Shown here: positions 1-5,659 of the stretch, one piece after another
Layout: the number at the start of each line of letters is the position of its first letter
Numbering within the stretch: position 1 is the first letter of the stretch
From: Legionellales bacterium UBA2469
GTDB lineage: Bacteria > Pseudomonadota > Gammaproteobacteria > Legionellales > Legionellaceae
DNA: 10,201 bases
Assembly: GCA_002342175.1 (NCBI GenBank)
Contig: DDPL01000031.1
Span: forward strand, 31,761-41,961
Direction of reading: 5' to 3'
The notes under the pieces: generated by a model
The model's input: only the letters and a program-made list of their open reading frames with translations
The model's database searches: none
Told to the model about the DNA's origin: nothing
Translations under genes and position numbers: made by a program

Positions 1-53
1 CCGGACTTTCCTCACCCACTCTGACGAGTGGGCGCGATTGCCTGACCGACTTT
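1..53 (-). ncRNA. rnpB: RNase P RNA (M1 RNA), 5' end only, cut by window edge
   Basis: This is the catalytic RNA that trims the 5' leader of pre-tRNAs. Read on the minus strand, the segment has the layout of a bacterial type A RNase P RNA 5' end. The first ~20 nt, beginning around base 53, can be aligned without gaps to the E. coli M1 RNA start (GTCGGTCAGGCAATCGC against GCTGACCAGACAGTCGC). A short hairpin follows, CCCACT/AGTGGG with a six-base loop (positions 17-34), in the place of helix P3. Then comes GAGGAAAGTCCGG (1-13), the near-universal signature forming the 5' strand of P4. The rest of the RNA lies outside the window. It starts only about 12 bp after the fis stop codon on the same strand, so it is either co-transcribed with fis or has a promoter inside the fis 3' end. 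The P3 arm is shorter than in E. coli. Confidence 0.9.
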
Positions 54-65
54 TAATACGGTTTA

Positions 66-347
66 TTAATCTTCACGTGTTCCGATGAACTCATCATCAA
101 AGTAACGCTTTAATTTGGTACGTAATGTACCACGGCTAACGCCTAATACACGAGCCGCTTTAGATTGATTGTAACGGGTCATTTCCATAACCGTACGGAA
201 TAAAGGACCTTCAATTTCCTCTAAAACCAATTCATATAGGTTTAATTCAGCATCTTTAGAAACGTTTGAAGTTAAATATTGTCTAACAACTTTAACGATT
301 TGGTTTGATAAAGATTCATTTTGTACTTCATTTGCAACTGTGTTCAT
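66..347 (-). CDS. fis: Fis family DNA-binding nucleoid protein
   Basis: 93 residues, against 98 for E. coli Fis. Fis is a homodimer that bends DNA, shapes the nucleoid and tunes rRNA/tRNA and other promoters. The core LYELVLEEIEGPL (37-49) and the C-terminal helix-turn-helix (about 60-81, NQSKAARVLGVSRGTLRTKL) are unmistakable. Two differences from E. coli stand out. The stretch before helix A is only about 12 residues, so the beta-hairpin arm that contacts Hin/Gin-type recombinases is essentially missing. The C-terminus extends about nine residues past the usual KKYGMN end (FDDEFIGTRED). The ATG at 345-347 is preceded by AAGGG as a plausible ribosome binding site. The gene is not next to dusB, its partner in enterics, but sits between an Fe-S carrier gene and rnpB. 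Several Fis paralogues exist in some gammaproteobacteria, so this may be one of more than one copy. Confidence 0.93.
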   Translation of the reverse strand: MNTVANEVQNESLSNQIVKVVRQYLTSNVSKDAELNLYELVLEEIEGPLFRTVMEMTRYNQSKAARVLGVSRGTLRTKLKRYFDDEFIGTRED

Positions 348-427
348 ATAACTAACCCTTAATCATTTTTTTAATAGTTCAAACAATTATTAGTGTTGGA
401 TTCATAAGAATTGACACGATGGGTTGA

Positions 428-456
428 ATAATACCAAAGTTCTCAAACAATGTAAA
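428..456 (-). promoter_or_regulatory. Predicted sigma-70 promoter of fis
   Basis: On the minus strand TTTACA (456-451) is followed by exactly 17 bp and TATTAT (433-428). That is one mismatch to consensus in each hexamer, at optimal spacing. Transcription would start near 421 and give a leader of about 74 nt before the fis ATG. The -35 box lies inside a perfect inverted repeat (445-464). This is the best-looking housekeeping promoter in the window and could also supply rnpB. Confidence 0.65.
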
Positions 457-464
457 TATTGTTT
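445..464. repeat. Perfect 7-bp inverted repeat over the fis -35 region
   Basis: AAACAAT (445-451) and ATTGTTT (458-464) flank a six-base centre, GTAAAT, which contains most of the -35 hexamer of the predicted fis promoter. It could be an operator for a dimeric repressor or simply an AT-rich hairpin. It does not match a binding motif I can name. It lacks a following T-run on the minus strand, so it is a poor terminator for iscA. Confidence 0.4.
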
Positions 465-514
465 TATAGATATTCATTTATGAAGTAAAGCTTAAGAAAT
501 CCCTTAATTAATCC

Positions 515-880
515 TTAAGATATGGTAAAACTCTCACCACAACCACACTGTCCTGTTTGCTTTGGATTCTGAAATGAAAACTTATTTTGTAAGCCTTGTT
601 TTACATAATCAATAACCAGCCCAGGAAAGAAATGATAACTTTCTGGGTCAATTGCCAATACATAATCTTCTGCAAGCGGGAGTTTATGATCTTGTTCCAA
701 TAATTTTTTAACCGGCTCTAGCTCATACGCAAATCCTGAACAACCTCTTTTCTTAATGGATAAACGCATGGCTACAGCATTTTCTGTTGCGCGTAACACA
801 CTCAAAAGTCTTTTTTTTGCCGCATCCGTTATTCGAATATCAATTTTCGTGCTGGGTTGATAATACTGTACCGTACTCAT
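515..880 (-). CDS. iscA: A-type iron-sulfur carrier protein (IscA/SufA/HesB family)
   Basis: 121 residues, slightly longer than E. coli IscA (107) and close to SufA (122). A-type carriers accept Fe-S clusters, or iron, and pass them to apo-proteins in the cytoplasm. The three conserved ligand cysteines are present: Cys47 in the GCSGF motif, and Cys112 and Cys114 in the C-terminal CGCGESF motif. A ten-residue N-terminal extension precedes the domain, as in SufA. The ATG at 878-880 has a good ribosome binding site (AAGGA, about 7 nt upstream). The gene lies 77 bp behind the cysteine desulfurase on the same strand, which supports a joint role, although a possible internal promoter exists in the gap. 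Sequence alone does not cleanly separate IscA from SufA; the symbol follows the context beside the IscS-like gene. Confidence 0.9.
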   Translation of the reverse strand: MSTVQYYQPSTKIDIRITDAAKKRLLSVLRATENAVAMRLSIKKRGCSGFAYELEPVKKLLEQDHKLPLAEDYVLAIDPESYHFFPGLVIDYVKQGLQNKFSFQNPKQTGQCGCGESFTIS

Positions 881-898
881 TTCACATCCTTAGACATT

Positions 899-904
899 AT
901 TATA
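899..904 (-). promoter_or_regulatory. Possible internal -10 element in front of iscA
   Basis: The minus strand carries a perfect TATAAT in the 77-bp gap between iscS and iscA, about 20 bp before the iscA start codon. No good -35 hexamer is found 16-18 bp upstream (GATTTA is the 17-bp candidate), so this is a weak call. It would allow some expression of iscA independent of trmJ-iscS. Confidence 0.3.
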
Positions 905-957
905 GTCAATATGATACCAATTAAATCATAGATAGCGATGCTTTTACAACTCAAAAG

Positions 958-2097
958 CTAATATTTGCCAACTTTTCTTGTCAAAATTTCAATGGCTTGG
1001 TTCACTTCATCTTGGGCAGTCCAACGCCCCAAGCTCAGTCGAATGGTCGAGCGTGCTAATGCTTCTGAACGACCTAATGCTTGTAAAACATGAGAGACCT
1101 TACCTAAAGATGCTGAACACGCTGATTGACTAGAAACCATTAAAGGATAAAGGGTTGAAATCAAATCTGAACCATCCACACCAATAAAACTCATGTTTAA
1201 ATTGCCGGCAATACGTTGTTCCATATCTCCATTCCAAAGCACATTATCCATGACTTTGGTCGCCTGATATATTTGTTGGCGAAAATCATATAGCCGTAAT
1301 TGTTCAGATTCTCTCAGCTCAAAAGCAATTCTCACCGCTTCGGCAAACCCCACAATTTGAGCCGTCGGTAATGTTCCTGGACGAATGCTTTGTTCCTGAC
1401 CACCGCCATAAATAATCGGCGACAATTGGATTCTAGGCTTACGACGGATAAATAATCCGCCAATTCCCTTTGGCCCATAAATTTTATGTGCTGAAAATGA
1501 CATTAAATCAACCGCTAATTTTGACAAATCAATAACCAATGGTCCTAAGCTTTGTGCAGCATCCACATGAAATAAAATCCCCTTAGATCGCAATAATGCA
1601 CCAATGGATGCAATATCTTGTATCACACCGATTTCATTGTTGACATGCATAACGGATACTAAAATCGTATCTGGACGAATCGCCTCCTCCAATGCCAATA
1701 TATCAATTAAACCATTGGGATTAACATCCAGATAAGTCACATGAAAGCCTTCATGTTCTAAATGTTCAAAAACTTGCAGAACCGCGCTGTGTTCGGTTTT
1801 AATCGTTATCAAATGCCTACCTTGGCGCTGATAAGCGCGCGCTGCTCCCAAAATGGCGATATTATTTGATTCCGTCGCTCCTGAAGTAAAAATAAATTCT
1901 TCAGAACGAATATTTAACGCATTACAAATCGATAATCGATGCTCTTCAATGGCTTTTAGAGTGGCCTGTCCCATAGCATGATGGATGGAGCTTGCATTTG
2001 CGCACCATTTTCTCTCCGTTAAATAAGGAAGCATCGCTTGAAAAACACGTGAATCGATTGGGGTGGTTGCCATATAATCCAAATATATTGGTTCCAT
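958..2097 (-). CDS. iscS: Cysteine desulfurase, IscS/NifS class
   Basis: 379 residues. This PLP enzyme converts cysteine to alanine and carries the released sulfur as a persulfide to Fe-S assembly and tRNA thiolation. Visible hallmarks are TSGATESNN (71-79, phosphate-binding), His104 (TEHSAV, stacks on PLP), Asp179 (HVDAAQS), Lys205 in SAHKIYGPKG (the PLP Schiff-base lysine), the RPGT motif (239-242) and Cys327 in SSQSACSAS (the persulfide cysteine on the mobile loop). It is about 25 residues shorter than E. coli IscS. It stops at LTRKVGKY and lacks the C-terminal tail that helps bind IscU, and no iscU gene lies nearby. Its ATG overlaps the trmJ stop by one base (TAATG at 2095-2099), which suggests translational coupling. 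The product could equally be named NifS-like, and the true sulfur acceptor is not evident here. Confidence 0.93.
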   Translation of the reverse strand: MEPIYLDYMATTPIDSRVFQAMLPYLTERKWCANASSIHHAMGQATLKAIEEHRLSICNALNIRSEEFIFTSGATESNNIAILGAARAYQRQGRHLITIKTEHSAVLQVFEHLEHEGFHVTYLDVNPNGLIDILALEEAIRPDTILVSVMHVNNEIGVIQDIASIGALLRSKGILFHVDAAQSLGPLVIDLSKLAVDLMSFSAHKIYGPKGIGGLFIRRKPRIQLSPIIYGGGQEQSIRPGTLPTAQIVGFAEAVRIAFELRESEQLRLYDFRQQIYQATKVMDNVLWNGDMEQRIAGNLNMSFIGVDGSDLISTLYPLMVSSQSACSASLGKVSHVLQALGRSEALARSTIRLSLGRWTAQDEVNQAIEILTRKVGKY

Positions 2098-2816
2098 TAA
2101 CTTTCATTCCTTATTTTTTTCTGTATTTGGGTTAAAACGCCCCGTAAAATATTCATTTCTGAACATTGTATCTCTACCCGATTAAATAAACGCCTTAATT
2201 TTGGCATTAAACGTTTGGGTTCATCGGCACGCATAAAATCAATATCAATCAAAACTTTTTCTAAATGCTGGTAATAGTTTTCCATCGCTTGCATATCGAC
2301 TTGTGCATCAGCGCTTGAAGCCGGAAGATGAAATTCCTCACCAAACTTCACTTGTAATTCATAGGCCAAAATTTGAACCGCTTGAGCTAAGTTTAAGGAA
2401 CGATATTCCAAAGAAGTTGGAATCATAAGCCCCGCATGACAACGCCAAAGTTCATCATTGGTAAGCCCTATTCGCTCACGCCCAAATACCAATGCAATTT
2501 TTCCAGTTAATTTTTCAACAACATCGACCCACTGTCGTGGCGAATACATGGGCCAATTTAAATCACGCGGACGAGCCGTACATCCATAAACATATTGGCA
2601 ATCTGCAATAGCCTCATCAAAAGTTTCACAGATTTGGGCATGATTTAACACATCCTCTGCACCCGAGGCCAGAGCCGTGGCTTCTACATCAGGAAACTTT
2701 TTGGGATTGACCAAAACCAAGTGTTGAAGACCCATGGTTTTCATCGCACGTGCAACTGAACCAATATTTCCAGGATGGCTTGTCTCAACTAATACCACTT
2801 GTATTGAATTTAGCAT
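2097..2816 (-). CDS. trmJ: tRNA (cytidine/uridine-2'-O-)-methyltransferase TrmJ
   Basis: 239 residues from the ATG at 2814-2816 (E. coli TrmJ has 246). This SPOUT-class enzyme uses S-adenosylmethionine to 2'-O-methylate nucleotide 32 in the tRNA anticodon loop. The N-terminus (MLNSIQVVLVETSHPGNIGS) aligns directly with E. coli TrmJ, including VARAMKTMGL with the catalytic-region Arg23. The trefoil-knot motifs are FGRERIGLTNDEL (111-123) and YRSLNLAQAVQILAYEL (138-154). The C-terminal helical part contains KLRRLFNR and the conserved MNILRGVL. A TTG fifteen bases further upstream is in frame but would add five residues absent from the family, so the ATG is chosen. Neither start has a strong ribosome binding site. 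It heads a probable operon with iscS and iscA and diverges from suhB; in E. coli trmJ likewise sits between suhB and the isc operon. Confidence 0.94.
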   Translation of the reverse strand: MLNSIQVVLVETSHPGNIGSVARAMKTMGLQHLVLVNPKKFPDVEATALASGAEDVLNHAQICETFDEAIADCQYVYGCTARPRDLNWPMYSPRQWVDVVEKLTGKIALVFGRERIGLTNDELWRCHAGLMIPTSLEYRSLNLAQAVQILAYELQVKFGEEFHLPASSADAQVDMQAMENYYQHLEKVLIDIDFMRADEPKRLMPKLRRLFNRVEIQCSEMNILRGVLTQIQKKIRNES

Positions 2817-2846
2817 AATGAATAACAACAATCAGACATAACAAAT

Positions 2847-2875
2847 ATTATTTCATAGGCTTAAGAAAATCTCAA
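2847..2875 (-). promoter_or_regulatory. Predicted promoter of trmJ-iscS-iscA
   Basis: On the minus strand TTGAGA (2875-2870) is separated by 17 bp from AATAAT (2852-2847). Transcription would begin near 2840 and leave a short leader of about 24 nt before the trmJ ATG. I saw no IscR-type operator over it, which fits the absence of iscR from the cluster. Confidence 0.45.
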
Positions 2876-2940
2876 AAAAACCATTACTAAACATTTTTTT
2901 TCTTTACATCGCAGATTTTATTAAAACAATTAAAAATATC

Positions 2941-2949
2941 TGTTATAAT
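2941..2949 (+). promoter_or_regulatory. Extended -10 promoter of suhB
   Basis: TGTTATAAT is a perfect extended -10 element (TGnTATAAT). The -35 region 17 bp upstream (TTAAAA, 2921-2926) is weak, as is common for extended -10 promoters. Transcription would start near 2956. An ATG at 2948 overlaps this element and would lie upstream of the transcript start, so the suhB start must be the later ATG at 2978. Confidence 0.6.
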
Positions 2950-2977
2950 GTTCTTTTTTTGTTGCTTATTAAAAATT

Positions 2978-3754
2978 ATGGAACCATTTGTCAATGTCGC
3001 TGTGCAAATCGCACGGCAAGCGGGTGACTATATTCGTCGCCAACAAGACCAAGCACCGTTCTTGGAAATCAAAACCAATGCCTCGAATGGCGAGTATACA
3101 CTTGTTGATATTCAAGCCGAAAATTTAATCATTCAAGCGATTCGAAAAAAATTTCCCAAACACAATATTCTTTCTGAAGAGCAAGGTTCCATTCATCAGG
3201 ATAGCGAAATCACCTGGATTATTGATCCCTTAGATGGCACAAAAAATTTCCTGCATGGTATTGGTCATTATGCTATATCGATTGCCATACAAATTAAAAA
3301 TCAAATTGAGCATGCTGTGGTCTATGATCCCCTACGCAATGAATGTTTTTGCGCAAGTCGGGGGCGTGGTGCACAAGTCAATAACCGACGTATGCGTGTC
3401 AGTCCAAAAATTGTCCTACCTCAAGCCTTAATTGGTTACGGAAAACATGTCTCTGTTGAACATGCGGAAACATCGGTCAAAACATTTATTCAACATGGTA
3501 TCCAACATCCAAGTCTTCGACGCATGGGTTGTGCATCTTTAGATTTAGCTTATGTTGCAGCCGGTCGTTATGACGCCTATTTTGGTTATGATTTACAACC
3601 ATGGGATAGCGCAGCCGGCATGTTATTGATTCAAGAAGCCGGTGGTGTCGTCTGTGATTTTCAAGGTCAAAATCAATCATTGCCAAGCAAACAAATCGTC
3701 GCTGGAAACATAAAACTCACCAAAATTATCGTTGATACTTGGAAAAATAATTAA
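2978..3754 (+). CDS. suhB: Inositol-1-monophosphatase family protein SuhB
   Basis: 258 residues from the ATG at 2978 (E. coli SuhB has 267). It is a Mg2+-dependent phosphatase of the inositol monophosphatase family. In E. coli SuhB also joins the NusA/NusB rRNA antitermination complex and helps ribosome maturation. All metal and substrate motifs are present: Glu67/Glu68 in LSEEQG, the DPLDGT signature (83-88) and WDSAAG (209-214). GAQVNN and LAYVAAGRYDAYF also match the family. I chose MEPFVN as the start because it aligns with the E. coli N-terminus (MHPMLN) and because the upstream in-frame ATG at 2948 sits inside the predicted promoter. No clear ribosome binding site precedes it. The divergent suhB-trmJ arrangement is the same as in E. 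coli. Whether the antitermination role holds here is inference. Confidence 0.93.
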   Translation: MEPFVNVAVQIARQAGDYIRRQQDQAPFLEIKTNASNGEYTLVDIQAENLIIQAIRKKFPKHNILSEEQGSIHQDSEITWIIDPLDGTKNFLHGIGHYAISIAIQIKNQIEHAVVYDPLRNECFCASRGRGAQVNNRRMRVSPKIVLPQALIGYGKHVSVEHAETSVKTFIQHGIQHPSLRRMGCASLDLAYVAAGRYDAYFGYDLQPWDSAAGMLLIQEAGGVVCDFQGQNQSLPSKQIVAGNIKLTKIIVDTWKNN

Positions 3755-3762
3755 TGCAACAC

Positions 3763-3792
3763 CATCACTGTACACGCATAAGTGCAGTGATG
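3763..3792 (+). terminator. Hairpin behind suhB, weak terminator candidate
   Basis: CATCACTG (3763-3770) pairs perfectly with CAGTGATG (3785-3792). A further CAC/GTG pair inside leaves a small loop and a 2-nt bulge. The bases after the stem (ATTTCGATTGTTCTT) are only moderately T-rich, so termination may be inefficient. It begins 8 bp after the suhB stop codon. Confidence 0.45.
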
Positions 3793-3805
3793 ATTTCGAT
3801 TGTTC

Positions 3806-3817
3806 TTCAATATTGAA
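3806..3817. repeat. 12-bp AT-rich palindrome upstream of the DUF2975/Xre cassette
   Basis: TTCAATATTGAA is a perfect palindrome in the 162-bp gap before the membrane-protein gene, about 100 bp ahead of its start. It could be an operator for the small regulator encoded downstream, but in DNA this AT-rich a chance origin is also likely. The same gap has a TATTAT (3873-3878) as a possible -10, without a convincing -35. Confidence 0.25.
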
Positions 3818-3916
3818 TTTTAAGAATAAATAAATAAAATTTATTAAAAAATTATTTTAAAACGATAACTAATATTATATCATGGCAACTTATTCACATG
3901 CAGAAGAATCATTGAT

Positions 3917-4363
3917 ATGAAAAAAACTCACTACTTATGTTTTTCTTTAAGATTTTTTTTTCAAGCGGGCTTTATTATTTTTGCGCTTGCTTTTATCGCA
4001 AGCTGGCTTGCCGTAAGTTTTGACTATACCCACTTATCAAATCCTTGGCTAAATTTTGTGAAGGCTTTATGCACAACATCTTTACGGCTCGGTATATTAT
4101 ATTTTTTGATTAAATTATTTAGTGCCTATGAAAAAGGCATTTATTTTAATGCCAAGAATATCAAATATATACAACGCATTGGTTACCTCATTCTAAGTAA
4201 AGAACTCTTACAAAGCGCTTATAATTGCTTTATGGCCGGCTATTGGACGGGGTTCAATATACAAACCATCGAAATGTCGCTTTTAGCACTCATCATTATT
4301 GTCAACTCATGGATAATGACAGAAGCTTACAAGCTTCAACAAGAACAACAATTAACCATTTAA
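3917..4363 (+). CDS. DUF2975-type four-helix inner membrane protein
   Basis: 148 residues of unknown function. Four hydrophobic segments are visible, at about 12-34, 49-69, 86-108 and 116-136, with a short charged cytoplasmic N-terminus. The features that suggest DUF2975 are LFSAYEKGIYFNAKNI (67-82) between helices 2 and 3 and the C-terminal ending EAYKLQQEQQLTI, close to the LQEEQELTI-like tail typical of the family. The gene is followed after 12 bp by a Cro/CI-type regulator, the usual partner of this family (for example yoaS/yozG in Bacillus subtilis). The pairing suggests a membrane component and its dedicated regulator, but the signal or stress they respond to is not known. The start ATG is preceded by a weak AGAAG about 10 nt upstream. 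A plain membrane protein of another family is the alternative. Confidence 0.82.
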   Translation: MKKTHYLCFSLRFFFQAGFIIFALAFIASWLAVSFDYTHLSNPWLNFVKALCTTSLRLGILYFLIKLFSAYEKGIYFNAKNIKYIQRIGYLILSKELLQSAYNCFMAGYWTGFNIQTIEMSLLALIIIVNSWIMTEAYKLQQEQQLTI

Positions 4364-4375
4364 ACAAGGAAGGTC

Positions 4376-4594
4376 ATGGCCATTATTGTAAATTTAGATG
4401 TCATGTTAGCGAAGCGAAAATTTCGCTCAAAAGAATTGGCTGAAGCCATCAATATCACAGAACAAAATCTCTCTATCCTTAAAACAGGCAAAGCCAAAGC
4501 CATACGCTTATCAACCCTAGAGGCAATCTGTCATTATTTAGATTGCCAACCAGGTGATATATTAGAATTCAGGAAACAGTCATGCGATACATGA
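4376..4594 (+). CDS. Small Cro/CI (Xre) family helix-turn-helix regulator
   Basis: 72 residues made almost entirely of a DNA-binding domain. It begins with MAIIVNLDVMLAKRKF and contains SKELAEAINITEQNLSILK (18-36) as the helix-turn-helix. The segment GKAKAIRLSTLEAICHYLDC (38-57) and then QPGDILEFR follow, a sequence pattern typical of the short Xre regulators paired with DUF2975 proteins. A strong ribosome binding site (AAGGA, 4366-4370) lies in the 12-bp gap after the membrane-protein gene, so both are most likely one transcript. Its target is not visible; autoregulation of the two-gene unit is a reasonable guess. It ends 40 bp before the stop of the convergent sppA gene. That gap holds only a weak ATGCA/TGCAT hairpin near 4609-4627. 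Confidence 0.88.
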   Translation: MAIIVNLDVMLAKRKFRSKELAEAINITEQNLSILKTGKAKAIRLSTLEAICHYLDCQPGDILEFRKQSCDT

Positions 4595-4634
4595 CATTTA
4601 AATTTATATGCAGTATTTTTTTGCATTGATAAAC

Positions 4635-5579
4635 TTATATCCATTTTGCCGAGTGCAAGAACTCATTTAAAACCACATTGAAACTTGCACCCACATTTCT
4701 AGACACTTGTTCCATCACACTGGGTTTCTCGGTATAATCGATGGCATCTTCAATTTTAATTTTATCCCGCAATAGTTCACCAGTACTTGCAAAACCATCA
4801 ATCAATCCTAAATTTTTAGCTTCAAAACCTGTCCAGGCTAGTCCTGTGAATAAATCATCATTCATCTTTAAACGCTGCCCTCGCCCTTCTTTTACTTTAG
4901 CAATAAATTGTTCATGAATTTGTGCAAGCATTTGATGTAGATACGTTTTTTGTTCTTCCGTTTCAGGAGAAAAAGGATCTAGAAACCCTTTATACTTACC
5001 TGCCGTTTCTAAACGTCGAGAAATACCCACTTTTCCCATCAACTGATCAAAACCAAATCCATTATACAAAACCCCAATTGAACCAACGAGACTCGATGGA
5101 TTGGCATAGATTTCTTCTGCCGCAGCTGCAACATAATATGCAGCGGATGCACAGGTATCCATACACACTGCATATACTTTTAACTCGGGATTTTTATGAC
5201 GATAATATTGAATCGTATTATACATATAATCGGCCTGAACCGGACTTCCACCTGGACTATTAATTCTTAGAATCAAAGCTTTCATGTGTTTGTTTTTAAA
5301 TGCCTTGTGAATGGCATGGCTAAAACTATCCGAATTGGTAAAGCCCATGTCACTGATTTCACCTTTGATATCAATTACGCCGACATGTGGTTTGGTTTCA
5401 AAACTTTTTTCTTCTATGTAAGCACCAATTGCATTATATAGAAAAAATCCTACCACCAATGCATATAAAAACTTTTTAACCCACCCCCATCGGCGCTGGC
5501 GTTTTTGTTGTTTTAAAAAATCATCAACCAATCGGTTGAGTAAATGTTGAGCTTCTGATGAAGAAAATTCTAAAGACAT
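4635..5579 (-). CDS. sppA: SppA-type S49 family membrane serine peptidase (half-size)
   Basis: 314 residues, the single-domain form, about half of E. coli SppA (618). S49 peptidases of this type degrade cleaved signal peptides within the cytoplasmic membrane. After a charged cytoplasmic N-terminus comes one membrane anchor (about 37-54), then a periplasmic domain. Family motifs are VIDIKGEI (68-75), ALILRINSPGGSP (101-113), Ser145 in CASAAYYVA as the nucleophile, the segment NPSSLVGSIGVL (160-171), and Lys197 in GKYKGFLDPF as the likely general base of the Ser-Lys dyad. The C-terminal part (TGLAWTGFEAKNLGLIDGF) is also typical. The assignment of Ser145 and Lys197 rests on motif position compared with B. 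subtilis and E. coli SppA. It diverges from clpB and converges with the Xre regulator gene. No strong ribosome binding site precedes its ATG (5577-5579). SohB is the alternative name but less likely. Confidence 0.88.
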   Translation of the reverse strand: MSLEFSSSEAQHLLNRLVDDFLKQQKRQRRWGWVKKFLYALVVGFFLYNAIGAYIEEKSFETKPHVGVIDIKGEISDMGFTNSDSFSHAIHKAFKNKHMKALILRINSPGGSPVQADYMYNTIQYYRHKNPELKVYAVCMDTCASAAYYVAAAAEEIYANPSSLVGSIGVLYNGFGFDQLMGKVGISRRLETAGKYKGFLDPFSPETEEQKTYLHQMLAQIHEQFIAKVKEGRGQRLKMNDDLFTGLAWTGFEAKNLGLIDGFASTGELLRDKIKIEDAIDYTEKPSVMEQVSRNVGASFNVVLNEFLHSAKWI

Positions 5580-5589
5580 GAAAAAATCA

Positions 5590-5617
5590 CTTGAAATTTT
5601 TTAAATAAACCTCATTT
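5590..5617 (+). promoter_or_regulatory. Heat-shock (sigma-32 type) promoter of clpB
   Basis: CTTGAAA (5590-5596) is a perfect sigma-32 -35 element. After 13 bp comes CCTCATTT (5610-5617), seven of eight positions of the sigma-32 -10 consensus CCCCATnT, with spacing in the normal range. Transcription would start near 5624, about 36 nt before the clpB ATG. clpB is a classic member of the RpoH regulon, so position and function agree. Confidence 0.8.
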
Positions 5618-5642
5618 TAAAGATATCAGGCCACAAAATCAA
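5614..5642 (-). promoter_or_regulatory. Predicted sigma-70 promoter of sppA
   Basis: On the minus strand TTGATT (5642-5637), a 17-bp spacer and TAAAAT (5619-5614) form a reasonable housekeeping promoter. The leader would be about 28 nt. Its -10 element occupies the same bases as the -10 element of the opposing clpB heat-shock promoter. Confidence 0.5.
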
Positions 5643-5659
5643 ACTAAGAGAGAAAGACC

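Noticed and set aside
881..910. GAC-9-GTC inverted repeat upstream of iscA as an IscR binding site
   Set aside because: Half-site spacing is two bases too long and the flanking bases do not fit the type 1 IscR consensus; iscR itself is absent here.
2817..2831. Upstream TTG start for trmJ adding MLLFI
   Set aside because: The ATG at 2816 aligns exactly with the E. coli TrmJ N-terminus, and the TTG has no better ribosome binding site.
2948..2977. ATG at 2948 as suhB start (adds MFFFCCLLKI, resembling a short hydrophobic leader)
   Set aside because: The ATG overlaps the perfect extended -10 element TGTTATAAT, so it would lie upstream of the transcript start; SuhB family proteins have no signal peptide.
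3763..3792. Hairpin after suhB as a REP element or small RNA
   Set aside because: Only one copy is seen in the window and it lies right behind a stop codon, so a weak terminator is the simpler reading.
4323..4336. Direct repeat AAGCTT-AC-AAGCTT near the end of the DUF2975 gene
   Set aside because: It is short, lies within coding sequence (EAYKL), and has no sign of an attachment site or insertion boundary.
4922..5263. 113-codon plus-strand open frame inside sppA
   Set aside because: It is antisense to well-conserved SppA motifs and is best explained as a shadow of that gene.
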